This document shows, piece by piece, positions 8,844 to 17,603 of a DNA stretch of 64,000 bases (within the stretch, counting starts at the first letter, position 1; each line of letters starts with the position of its first letter). A program made the translations under genes and the position numbers. Source of the stretch: Sphingobacterium sp. (lineage in GTDB: Bacteria; Bacteroidota; Bacteroidia; Sphingobacteriales; Sphingobacteriaceae); assembly GCA_029239355.1 (NCBI GenBank), contig JAQZAZ010000010.1:18345-82344 (forward strand), read 5' to 3'. The notes beneath the pieces were generated by a model that saw nothing but the letters and a program-made list of their open reading frames with translations, was not told the DNA's origin and searched no databases.

Positions 8844-11045
8844 ATGACGAAATTCCCTTTTTATAAACAACCGGATTCAAAAGATTGTGGCCCTACCTGT
8901 TTAAGGATAATCAGCAAGTATTATGGTAAAATATTACCACTACCGATGCTCCGGGATCTCTGCGGTACCACAAGAGAAGGTTCCAGTTTGCTGGGCTTGA
9001 GCCGGGCAGCTGAAACAATAGGGTTTAAGACCCTTGCTGTAAAAATAGATTTTGAAACGCTCGTGAATGAAGTGCCGTTGCCCTGTGTGGTATTTTGGAT
9101 GGAACAGCATTATGTGGTGCTGTATAAAATTGAGAAAAAGCACAATGATTATAAGCTCTATGCTTCGGATCCTGCTTTCGGGTTAATCACTTATTCAAAA
9201 TCGGAATTCTTAAGGTACTGGATCGGGGAGAAAGCCGAAGAACGTACTGAAGAAGGTGTTGTATTGGTACTAGAGACGACAGCCCGCTTTGTGGATCATG
9301 AAGAGAAGGAAGAAAAGGGACATTCGATTTCAAAATTTTTAAAACATTATCTCAGTAAATATAGCGCCTTTATGGTACAATTGGCTTTCGGTTTGATCGC
9401 CGGGAGCCTATTGGCGCTGGTTTTTCCATTTCTTACCCAAAGTATCGTGGATGTCGGAATTCAAAATCAGGATATTAACTTTATCTACCTGGTTTTATTT
9501 GCCCAGATTATGCTTTATTTAGGCCAAATGGGTATTGAAGCGATCCGAGGCTGGATATTACTTCATCTATCATCAAGGATCAATATATCAATTGTATCTG
9601 ACTTTTTTATCAAGTTAATGCGCTTGCCCATGAGTTTCTTTGACTCTCGCGTCACAGCTGATATCATGCAACGTATTTCGGATCATAATCGTATCGAACA
9701 GCTGTTGACAAACAATTCATTACAGACCTTATTTTCTCTGATCAATTTTATAATTTTTGGTGTTGTCTTATTGATCTATAATTATAAGCTCTTCCTACTA
9801 TTTTCCATTGGTGCGACCCTATACTTATTTTGGATTTCTTTCTTCCTGAAAAAAAGAAGGGAAATAGACTATAAACAGTTTTCACAGCTGGCGGAGGAGC
9901 AGGGGCAAGTTTTGGAATTGATCAACGGCATGCAGGAGATCAAAATGAACAATGCTGAAACCAACAAACGCTGGCAATGGGAAGGAGTTCAGATCAAAGT
10001 GTTCCGCCTTAAGGTCAAAGCACTGAAATTAGAACAGATACAGACCATTGGTGGTAAGGTGATCAACCAGTTAAAGGATATCTTAATTAGTTTTGCCGCA
10101 GCAAAATTAGTAGTGGATGGCCAGTTGACCTTGGGTATGATGCTCTCAGTACAGTATATTATTGGGCAATTAAACAGTCCCTTGATTCAGCTGATGAATT
10201 TTATGCGTCAGTTTCAAGACGCCAAGATCGCCCTGGAACGGCTCAATGAAATCCATGATAAAGATGATGAAGAAAATCTAGATGGCCATTATCAAAAAGA
10301 TATTCCCGAGGAAGATATCTGTATTGAAAATCTCACATTTAGGTACAAGGGAACAGACAAAGCTATTTTTGAACAACTAAATCTGATTATTCCTTATAAA
10401 AAGACTACCGCCATAGTAGGTGCCAGTGGCAGTGGGAAAAGCACCTTGATGAAATTATTACTAAAATCTTATTCACCCGATTTTGGCAGTATTAAAATTG
10501 GTAAAGTGGATATGCAACATATATCACCCCGCATCTGGCGGGACAATTGTGGGGTAGTTATGCAAGACGGTTATATTTTTAATGATAGCATCGCAGCCAA
10601 TATCGCTTTAGGATCAGATGAAATTAATAAAGAGCGTCTGCGCGATGCGGTTCAAATCGCAAATATCAAAGACTTTATTGAGGCTTTACCCACCAGTTAC
10701 AATACAAAGATTGGCTATGAAGGATTGGGCATGAGTGGTGGACAGCGTCAGCGTATGCTTATAGCACGCGCAATTTATAAAGCTCCGCAATACCTTTTTT
10801 TTGATGAAGCAACAAGTGCATTAGATGCCAATACCGAACGGATTATCACTGACCATCTGGATCAGTTTTTAAAGGGGCGCACCGCGGTCGTTATTGCTCA
10901 CCGCCTGTCTACGGTCAAAAATGCTGATAACATTGTTGTGTTGGATAAAGGAAAGGTGGTCGAACAAGGGAATCATGAAGAATTAGTTGCCTTAAAAGGC
11001 GAATATTATAGACTTGTTAAAAATCAATTGGAACTTGGAAACTAA
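8844..11045 (+). CDS. C39-peptidase ABC exporter (PCAT)
   Basis: A 733-aa transporter that cleaves a leader peptide and exports the mature peptide. The N-terminal C39 peptidase (1-140) has the catalytic Cys15 in DSKDCGPTCL, the His in EQHYVVLYK and the Asp in ASDPAFG. An ABC transmembrane domain with six segments follows (about 165-440). The nucleotide-binding domain has Walker A GASGSGKST (526-534), signature MSGGQRQRM, Walker B YLFFDEATSALD and the switch His in VIAHRLST. All catalytic residues are present, so both protease and ATPase should work. A TAtgTTTG box at 8819-8826 may be its -7 element. Its end overlaps the HlyD gene. No double-glycine precursor was found nearby. Confidence 0.93.
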   Translation: MTKFPFYKQPDSKDCGPTCLRIISKYYGKILPLPMLRDLCGTTREGSSLLGLSRAAETIGFKTLAVKIDFETLVNEVPLPCVVFWMEQHYVVLYKIEKKHNDYKLYASDPAFGLITYSKSEFLRYWIGEKAEERTEEGVVLVLETTARFVDHEEKEEKGHSISKFLKHYLSKYSAFMVQLAFGLIAGSLLALVFPFLTQSIVDVGIQNQDINFIYLVLFAQIMLYLGQMGIEAIRGWILLHLSSRINISIVSDFFIKLMRLPMSFFDSRVTADIMQRISDHNRIEQLLTNNSLQTLFSLINFIIFGVVLLIYNYKLFLLFSIGATLYLFWISFFLKKRREIDYKQFSQLAEEQGQVLELINGMQEIKMNNAETNKRWQWEGVQIKVFRLKVKALKLEQIQTIGGKVINQLKDILISFAAAKLVVDGQLTLGMMLSVQYIIGQLNSPLIQLMNFMRQFQDAKIALERLNEIHDKDDEENLDGHYQKDIPEEDICIENLTFRYKGTDKAIFEQLNLIIPYKKTTAIVGASGSGKSTLMKLLLKSYSPDFGSIKIGKVDMQHISPRIWRDNCGVVMQDGYIFNDSIAANIALGSDEINKERLRDAVQIANIKDFIEALPTSYNTKIGYEGLGMSGGQRQRMLIARAIYKAPQYLFFDEATSALDANTERIITDHLDQFLKGRTAVVIAHRLSTVKNADNIVVLDKGKVVEQGNHEELVALKGEYYRLVKNQLELGN

Positions 11046-12345
11046 AAAATACATACTGGACGATATTCGGTTGCGTTCCGAACAAGTAAATGAGATCCTG
11101 GAAAATCCACCGCATTGGTTGATCCGTTGGGGGAGCTTATTGATTTTACTTATTATAGCCTTCTTTTTTTTGCTGGCCAGTATCATTAAATATCCTGACT
11201 TTATTGAATCACCCATAATTATTTCATCCGAGAACCCACCAGAAAGAATGGAAGTGACCATGGATTCCCGGATCGAAAAGATTCTGTTTCAGGATCATCA
11301 GCAAGTACGAAAAGGAGATCTTATTTTGATCTTAGAATCAACGGCCAATTATAAGGATGTGCTTGCACTTGAACGTTTGGCGGATTCATTTTCTACTTCT
11401 GGGCTATTGAATGGTTTTCCGTTGAAAGAAACGGCGCAATTCCGATTAGGAGAAATACAGGAAGATTTCAATGCTTTTGCAAAAGCTGTACAGGATGAAT
11501 CGCTTTTTAACGCTTTACAACCTTACGCCGCGGAAGGATTGATGGCTGATAAGAATATCAGGGATTATGAATCCCGTATCGTGAATCTTAAACAGCAATT
11601 TGAACTTGAAAAAACAAAGGTTCAATTGACTGAAAAGAACTATAGTAGATGTGAGCTGCTGCAGCAACGCGGGGTAATTTCGCCACAGGAATTGGAAAAT
11701 GAAAAGCTTAAACTGCTAGAGGCTCAGCGAGGTCTAAAAAACACGCAAATCACCATAGCACAGCTGGATGAGGCCATTGTTAACTTCCGAAAAACTAAGA
11801 CCGGGGTCAATATCAATACAGTCAAAGATAAGGCAACATTTTCAACAGCTGCTGTTCAACTTTTTGAAAAATTACGAAAGTCTATCCGCCAATGGAAACG
11901 GACGTATTTATTGTATTCTTCTACAGATGGCACCTTGAGTTTTCTGAAATTTCTGAGCGAGAAACAGTTTGTCAAGAGCGGTACAAATCTGTTCAGTATT
12001 TTACCGGACAGCAGGCTGGTGATCATCGGTCAAATGCTGATCGGCCCACAGAATCAGGGGAAATTAAAACCCGGGCAAAAAGTGCTGATCAAATTGGATA
12101 ATTTCAAATATCAGGAATATGGTATTATCAAGGGACTTGTCAAATCAATTTCCCTTACACCGGATAAAGACAATAAATATTATGTAGAGGCTAGGCTGCC
12201 TCATGGATTAAAAAGTTCTTATAATAAAAATATTCCATTTGATAAAGAGCTAAGTGGCAATGCCTCTATTGTGACGGAAGAATTGACAATTTCCCAACGT
12301 ATCTTTAACCAGCTAAGAGCAATACTTAAATATCAGGAAAGTTAA
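11014..12345 (+). CDS. HlyD-family periplasmic adaptor of the C39 exporter
   Basis: Up to 443 aa. It has one N-terminal membrane anchor (about 30-55, LLILLIIAFFFLLASII), a lipoyl-like half (EKILFQDHQQVRKGDLIL), a long alpha-helical hairpin (about 170-290) and a C-terminal beta-barrel part (VIIGQMLIGPQNQGKLKPGQ). Such proteins bridge the inner-membrane ABC exporter to an outer-membrane channel; no TolC-like gene is in the window. The frame overlaps the end of the exporter gene by 32 bp. No ATG is available near the start, so translation must begin at TTG 11014 or TTG 11035, probably coupled to the upstream gene. Confidence 0.88.
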   Translation: MLKINWNLETKKYILDDIRLRSEQVNEILENPPHWLIRWGSLLILLIIAFFFLLASIIKYPDFIESPIIISSENPPERMEVTMDSRIEKILFQDHQQVRKGDLILILESTANYKDVLALERLADSFSTSGLLNGFPLKETAQFRLGEIQEDFNAFAKAVQDESLFNALQPYAAEGLMADKNIRDYESRIVNLKQQFELEKTKVQLTEKNYSRCELLQQRGVISPQELENEKLKLLEAQRGLKNTQITIAQLDEAIVNFRKTKTGVNINTVKDKATFSTAAVQLFEKLRKSIRQWKRTYLLYSSTDGTLSFLKFLSEKQFVKSGTNLFSILPDSRLVIIGQMLIGPQNQGKLKPGQKVLIKLDNFKYQEYGIIKGLVKSISLTPDKDNKYYVEARLPHGLKSSYNKNIPFDKELSGNASIVTEELTISQRIFNQLRAILKYQES

Positions 12346-12534
12346 ATATTTTTGAATTTAGGTATAGTGTTTTGTTGGAATATTCCGATATTCGATTACT
12401 TGTTGACGAAGCTATCATGCACACGATATTTTAAACATTAAAGCGCAGTTTTCATGAATATGCTGTCTATGATCTAAAACCAGTCGAAGGCCTATGCGTG
12501 CCTTTTGGAAAGAACAAACGTAAAATTAATAAAG

Positions 12535-14469
12535 ATGTTGATGAAGAACTATAGAAATGGAGCATTTTACTGTCTTATGGCAATTTTACTGCTCGTCCAG
12601 CTCTTTTCTTGTCATCAAAATAAAATCCAGGATTCAGATAAGCATACAGTAACGACCTACGATTCACTTGAACTGCGTTATGAAAATGTCCTATTGTCTT
12701 ATCTTTCGACACAGGATTTCAAAAGCGCTGCTGTCGTAAAAAACAAAAGAAATGAATTACTTAAAGATAAGTATTTTAAACATTCACCTTACAGTTCAAT
12801 TCTGCTGGCCTACGAATATCTGTTGGATGATAATATTGACTCCATCGAGATTGCCTTAAAAAATCTGGTAGGACAAAAATTATCACCAGACTTAGTTGTT
12901 TTAAAAGACTACTTGAGGATCCGTGCCAATTTCAGCTTTCATGATGTGACGAGCGGAACAATGGTGGCACAGATTATTGATGCGAAGGAGTATGCTGTAG
13001 CACATGAAAGCGTGTTTACTTTTTTGTTCTATAATCTATTGGCCAATGCGGAATATCGACAAGGTAAATACCGACAGGCATTAAAAGACGTTGAATCTTG
13101 GTATCATCACCATCCCAATAAGGCTAACCCACATGTCGCTCAGGCTTACCAGGAAATGAAATTTATGCAATATACGGCATTACATGATTTTGAGAAATTA
13201 AAAGGAACGTTGGACAGTTGTAAATATTATGCAAATGCAACGAAAGACCCGGCCATCATTATGCGCATGTACGACTTACAGTCGCAATATTATTTCAGCA
13301 TCAATAACAACCCAAAAGCAGTAGAAGCATCCAGAAAGTATTTCAATTATTTACAAGCCTCAAATACACTCAATGCGTATGTGTATGCAAATTTGGGTAA
13401 GAATTTTCTGAACAATAATCAGGTGGATTCAGCCATATTTTATTTTAATGCGGGGCTTGAATTTATCAAAAAACATAAGGTGAAGCATAATAAATTTTTT
13501 TATTATAAAAATCTACAAATAGCTTATGCATTAAAAGGAGATTATGAACGGGCGTATTTTGCATTGGATTCAACATTTCAGGAGTATAAACAGAGTACAC
13601 AACGGATCGAAGCCGAGAAAATCAATGAGATCAATACAAAATACCAAACGGAGAAAAAAGATCAGGCGATTACGTTGCTGCGAACAACCAATGCCTTTAA
13701 CCATAAGATCTTGTTACAGCAACGCTGGATATTTGTTATTCTATTGGCTCTGATATTCAGCATAGCATTTTTTATCTATTTCAGAAACAAACAGAAATTA
13801 CTGCAAAATATCAACCAACGTATTCTTGCTGAAAATAGACAGCTTATTTTAGAGCAAAAAACTAGACAGAACCAGCTTAATCCGCATTTTATATACAATG
13901 CCATTGCCAATCTACAGGGATTGATCAGCAGCGAGCAAAAAGCAAAGGCCAATCAATATCTGCTTTTACTGTCACGTCAGATCCGCGATATCCTTGAATT
14001 AAACAGGGAAGAATATATTTCGTTGGATCAAGAAATTAAATCGTTGAACAATTACATACTTTTACAGCAGATGCGTTATCAAGATGTGTTTAATTATGGG
14101 ATCGATACAGGGAACCTGGACTTGGATGATGTTATGATTCCACCCATGATCATTCAACCATTTGTGGAAAATGCCATTGAGCATGCGTTTAAAAACTTAC
14201 CCTATATGGGGCAATTGGAGATCTCTTTTCGCGCAGGTGAAAATCAATTGCATGTCAGCATCTGTGATAATGGCTGGGGCATGCAGATAAATAAAGAACA
14301 AGCGGCCCATAAAACGTCTTTATCGCAACTCATTACAAAAGAACGTCTGGAGCTATTGTTTGCTGACGTTGAACCAAAAGCTAGGATTGAAATAACACAA
14401 AATTATACCGAGGATCAACGTGGTTATAAAGTCGAAATTTATATTCCACTTGTTTTATATTTTAATTAA
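12535..14469 (+). CDS. TPR-containing LytS-type sensor histidine kinase
   Basis: 644 aa from the ATG at 12535 (an upstream TTG at 12505 and an ATG at 12541 are alternatives). It starts with a lipoprotein-like signal (LVQLFSC). A long helical TPR-like sensor region follows to about 380, then a membrane segment (WIFVILLALIFSIAFFIYF), a short coiled coil and the His_kinase/HATPase pair. The phospho-acceptor motif is LNPHFIYNAIANL, the N box is PFVENAIEHAFKN and the G box is DNGWGMQI. This is the 5TM-independent LytS architecture common in Bacteroidota. It is followed 12 bp later by its LytTR regulator and preceded by the peptide exporter, so it probably senses an extracellular signal linked to that exporter (inference). 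Confidence 0.9.
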   Translation: MLMKNYRNGAFYCLMAILLLVQLFSCHQNKIQDSDKHTVTTYDSLELRYENVLLSYLSTQDFKSAAVVKNKRNELLKDKYFKHSPYSSILLAYEYLLDDNIDSIEIALKNLVGQKLSPDLVVLKDYLRIRANFSFHDVTSGTMVAQIIDAKEYAVAHESVFTFLFYNLLANAEYRQGKYRQALKDVESWYHHHPNKANPHVAQAYQEMKFMQYTALHDFEKLKGTLDSCKYYANATKDPAIIMRMYDLQSQYYFSINNNPKAVEASRKYFNYLQASNTLNAYVYANLGKNFLNNNQVDSAIFYFNAGLEFIKKHKVKHNKFFYYKNLQIAYALKGDYERAYFALDSTFQEYKQSTQRIEAEKINEINTKYQTEKKDQAITLLRTTNAFNHKILLQQRWIFVILLALIFSIAFFIYFRNKQKLLQNINQRILAENRQLILEQKTRQNQLNPHFIYNAIANLQGLISSEQKAKANQYLLLLSRQIRDILELNREEYISLDQEIKSLNNYILLQQMRYQDVFNYGIDTGNLDLDDVMIPPMIIQPFVENAIEHAFKNLPYMGQLEISFRAGENQLHVSICDNGWGMQINKEQAAHKTSLSQLITKERLELLFADVEPKARIEITQNYTEDQRGYKVEIYIPLVLYFN

Positions 14470-14481
14470 ATAATTCATATT

Positions 14482-15216
14482 ATGAAAGTTTATATTCTTG
14501 AAGATGAGTATAATATATACTTGTATATAAAGTCACTTTTGGATAGCATTCCTTATGTTCAAATCGTTGGCTATAGTCCTTCCATTGCACAGGCTGAGCG
14601 GGAATTGCTGACCTCTAATCCCGATTTGATTTTAGCAGATATTCAATTAAAAGATGGCTCAAGCTTATCCTTTCTATCCGAGCTAAAATTGGATATCAAC
14701 ACGATTTTTATTACAGCGTTCAATCAATATGCCATTGAAGCGCTTAATATCGGTGCTATTGCTTATTTATTGAAACCTTTAGTACCCGACCAATTTATAG
14801 AAGCGATTGAAAAATGCTATAGGAAGAATACGGAATATAAATTCAATAGCATGCAGTTGAATATGGCCGATAGTTATTTGAAGGCGCCAAATAAGCCCAA
14901 AAGAATCGCCTTGCGTACCTTTGAATATACGCAGATTGTGAATATTGAGGATATTTTATATTGCCATGGCGACAAAGGGTATACTACATTTTATATTAAG
15001 GACAACAAACCTATGATGGTATCTAAAGTGCTGAAACATTTTGAAACCATGTTGCCTGAAACAGACTTTATTCGCTGTCATCAATCTTATCTGATCAACG
15101 CAAACTATATCAAAAAATATTTTAAGGATGGCCAGTTGGAAATGGCAGATGGCAAAATGATTCCTGTAGCGACTAGAAAGAAGGATGTTATCCAGCAATT
15201 TCTGAATAATTTCTAA
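14482..15216 (+). CDS. LytTR-family response regulator
   Basis: A 244-aa regulator with an N-terminal receiver domain (YILEDEYNIYLYI, phospho-Asp in DLILADIQLKDGS, Lys in AYLLKPL) and a C-terminal LytTR DNA-binding domain (RTFEYTQIVNIEDILYCHGD, FIRCHQSYLINANYIK). It lies 12 bp after the LytS-type kinase and is its evident partner. LytTR regulators usually bind paired 9-bp repeats. Likely targets, including the exporter, cannot be assigned from this sequence. Confidence 0.92.
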   Translation: MKVYILEDEYNIYLYIKSLLDSIPYVQIVGYSPSIAQAERELLTSNPDLILADIQLKDGSSLSFLSELKLDINTIFITAFNQYAIEALNIGAIAYLLKPLVPDQFIEAIEKCYRKNTEYKFNSMQLNMADSYLKAPNKPKRIALRTFEYTQIVNIEDILYCHGDKGYTTFYIKDNKPMMVSKVLKHFETMLPETDFIRCHQSYLINANYIKKYFKDGQLEMADGKMIPVATRKKDVIQQFLNNF

Positions 15217-15301
15217 TAAAAAATCATTGTTTTTTAAAATAGAAAGTACGCTTTATTTTTCTCAATAGTGATTAAAGACTAAAAATTATAGTAACTTCGC
15301 T

Positions 15302-15331
15302 TTAATACTAAAATTATTAGTATTAAATTTG
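15302..15331 (+). promoter_or_regulatory. Inverted-repeat operator overlapping the imu promoter
   Basis: A perfect 10-bp inverted repeat, TTAATACTAA (15302-15311) and TTAGTATTAA (15317-15326), has a 5-base centre. Its right arm overlaps TAAATTTG (15324-15331), a perfect match to the Bacteroidota -7 box TAnnTTTG. A repressor bound here would block transcription of imuA-imuB-dnaE2. LexA-like or S24-type repressors are natural candidates for this damage-inducible cassette, but none is in the window. Confidence 0.55.
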
Positions 15332-15355
15332 CTTAAACTTAAGACGGAGGAGGCT

Positions 15356-16102
15356 ATGCTAATAACAGAAAAACAAAGTTTAATTGGCCAATTGAAAAAA
15401 GACCTGTTGCTATGGCAGGGAGCAGGGCAAAAATCAGCTGATATGCTTCCAATGGGGCTTGGGCCATTGGAAGAGGCTTTTCCAAATGGGATTTTCCCTA
15501 AGGGAGCGATTCATGAATTTATTAGTTTTGATCGGGTAGGAGGAGCCGTTTCTTGCGGTTTTATGGCTGGCTTATTGGGCAAGCTGATGCGGAATGGTGG
15601 CATCTGCATTTGGATAAGTTGTTTTCACAGCCTGTTTCCCGCAGCCGTTAAATCCTTTGGTGTTGAGCCTGAAAATATCATATTTGTCCGTATGGTACGT
15701 GAAAAAGATGTTTTATGGGCAATGGAAGAGGCTTTGAAATGTGACGGAGTGGCAGCCGTATTGGCAGAGACGCACCAGTTGGACTTCGTACAATCTCGGC
15801 GTTTGCAGTTGGCTGTTGAAAAAAGTGGGGTGACAGGATTTATCCTGCAGCACAATCCGAAATTATTGGGGGCAACAGCCTGTGCTGCCCGATGGAAAAT
15901 TAGCTCTATGCCCAGTCAAGTGGAAGACGGGTTGCCGGGAATTGGCTATCCAAGCTGGGATGTCGAGCTCCTTAAAGTACGGAATGGGAATCCAGGCCGA
16001 TGGCAGATGACATGGACTGCGGGTGACTTTGAACCTGTTGCTAAAGTAAGATCTGTTGCCGAAGAATGGAGTAAATCTTATGATAATCAGGGAATGGCAT
16101 GA
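15356..16102 (+). CDS. imuA: ImuA-type RecA-like protein of the mutagenesis cassette
   Basis: 248 aa. The ATG at 15356 has one of the best ribosome sites in the window (GGAGGAGG, 4 bases upstream), which decides against a TTG 27 bases earlier. The protein has a RecA/SulA-like core: LEEAFPNGIFPKGAIHEF near the start and a nucleotide-binding-like region in which the Walker A is not recognisable. ImuA proteins recruit the ImuB/DnaE2 translesion complex after DNA damage. Its stop overlaps the imuB start (ATGA), so the two are translationally coupled. The cassette order imuA-imuB-dnaE2 supports the call more strongly than the sequence alone. Confidence 0.85.
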   Translation: MLITEKQSLIGQLKKDLLLWQGAGQKSADMLPMGLGPLEEAFPNGIFPKGAIHEFISFDRVGGAVSCGFMAGLLGKLMRNGGICIWISCFHSLFPAAVKSFGVEPENIIFVRMVREKDVLWAMEEALKCDGVAAVLAETHQLDFVQSRRLQLAVEKSGVTGFILQHNPKLLGATACAARWKISSMPSQVEDGLPGIGYPSWDVELLKVRNGNPGRWQMTWTAGDFEPVAKVRSVAEEWSKSYDNQGMA

Positions 16103-17601
16103 AAAAAAGATTTGCATCCTTATGGTTCCGCCATCTAAAAACAGATTGGATGGCCGTGGGGCACCCTCAGCTTAAGGAAGTTCCCTTTGTGCTGGCAATT
16201 TCTACCCATGGAAAGCTGGTCGTAAATGCTAGTAATGTTTGGGCTGAACAGGAAGGTGTATACCCTGGTTTAGCCATTGCTGATGCAAAAGCATTTTTAC
16301 CCTCCTTAAAAGTGATCAATGAACGTCCCGGATTAACCGAAAAGTTGCTTCATAACATTGCACATTGGTGTATCCGGTATACACCGTTTGTCGCGATAGA
16401 TCTGCCCGAAGGAATTATTTTGGATATCAGTGGCTGTGCCCATCTTTGGGGTGGAGAAGCATTTTATTTACAGCATATCGTCTCTCGGTTTAAACATCAT
16501 GGTTATGACGTACGCGTGAGTATTGCGGACACGATCGGTGCGGCTTGGGCAATTGCCCATTTTGGAAAGGAAAATCCTATTGTTGAGCCAGAAATGCAGT
16601 TTGATGCTTTATGGGCTTTACCAGCAGAGGCACTCCGGCTGGAAGTAGCTGTGCTGCAGCGGCTACAAAGTCTTGGATTAAAAACAATCGGAAGTTTTGC
16701 GACCATGCCTCGAACTGCGCTACGCAGACGTTTCGGTACAGATTTATTACGCCGTCTGGATCAGGCTACTGGGCTTGAGGATGAATTTATTGTGCCCATA
16801 AAACCTATTGTTCCTTACGAAGAACGTTTGCCCTGTCTGGAGCCCATTCGGACAGCCAATGGAATTGAACTTGCCCTGCAACAGCTCCTAAACAATATCT
16901 GCAAACGCCTGGCAGGGGAAGGTAAAGGCGTACGGGAAGCGGTATTACAATGTCATCGTGTGGATGGAAAAATAGAGCAGATCAGTATCGGAACCAATCG
17001 CGCGACAGCACATGAGTATCACTTATTTCAGTTATTTGCCCTGAAAATCGCACAGATAGAACCCGCATTGGGTATTGAACTGTTTGTCTTGAAGATTCCG
17101 AAAGTTGAAGCGGCAGCCCCTGCTCAGGAGAATTTATGGGGCTATCGCATTGGACTGGATAATCCCATGGTGATCGAATTATTGGACCGTTTGAAAAGTA
17201 GGGATCCTGGCTGCGAAATTTCACGCTATTTGCCTGCCGCACATTATTGGCCTGAACGGTCCATGAAAATAGCCAGTTTAGTGCAGGAAGCATCCGCTGT
17301 TGATTGGCAGGTGGACAGACCTCGCCCCACCCGCTTACTTAGTATCCCCGAACCTATTATAGTCACCGCACCTATTCCGGATTATCCGCCATTGTTATTT
17401 CGGTACAAGGGGCAAATATATACGGTAAAGAAGGCGGATGGTCCGGAGCGAATTGAGCGGGAGTGGTGGATCGATACAGGCGAGCATCGGGATTATTATG
17501 CTGTAGAAGATGAGAAGGGCCGACGATTTTGGATCTACCGTTCGGGGCATTACGATGATAGGTCGCCGAATCAATGGTTTTTACATGGTTTTTTTGCGTA
17601 A
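16099..17601 (+). CDS. imuB: ImuB, catalytically inactive Y-family polymerase
   Basis: A 500-aa Y-family polymerase homologue. Palm/finger features are present (VPFVLAIS, GVYPGLAIADAKAFLPSL, LDISGCAHLWGG), as are a helix-hairpin-helix region (LQRLQSLGLKTIGSFATMPR) and a little-finger domain. Where active DinB proteins carry the metal-binding Asp and the SIDE motif, this one has SLWFRHLKTDW and AIDLPEGIILD, so the catalytic acids are not conserved, as is typical of ImuB. It acts as a hub joining ImuA, DnaE2 and the sliding clamp. It overlaps imuA by 4 bp and ends 2 bp before dnaE2. Confidence 0.9.
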   Translation: MKKRFASLWFRHLKTDWMAVGHPQLKEVPFVLAISTHGKLVVNASNVWAEQEGVYPGLAIADAKAFLPSLKVINERPGLTEKLLHNIAHWCIRYTPFVAIDLPEGIILDISGCAHLWGGEAFYLQHIVSRFKHHGYDVRVSIADTIGAAWAIAHFGKENPIVEPEMQFDALWALPAEALRLEVAVLQRLQSLGLKTIGSFATMPRTALRRRFGTDLLRRLDQATGLEDEFIVPIKPIVPYEERLPCLEPIRTANGIELALQQLLNNICKRLAGEGKGVREAVLQCHRVDGKIEQISIGTNRATAHEYHLFQLFALKIAQIEPALGIELFVLKIPKVEAAAPAQENLWGYRIGLDNPMVIELLDRLKSRDPGCEISRYLPAAHYWPERSMKIASLVQEASAVDWQVDRPRPTRLLSIPEPIIVTAPIPDYPPLLFRYKGQIYTVKKADGPERIEREWWIDTGEHRDYYAVEDEKGRRFWIYRSGHYDDRSPNQWFLHGFFA

Positions 17602-17603
17602 TA

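Noticed and set aside
12346..12534. Possible double-glycine precursor peptide between the adaptor and kinase genes
   Set aside because: Only very short frames (for example a five-codon one) exist; none has a GG leader. The gaps 8642-8843 and 15217-15355 were also checked without success.
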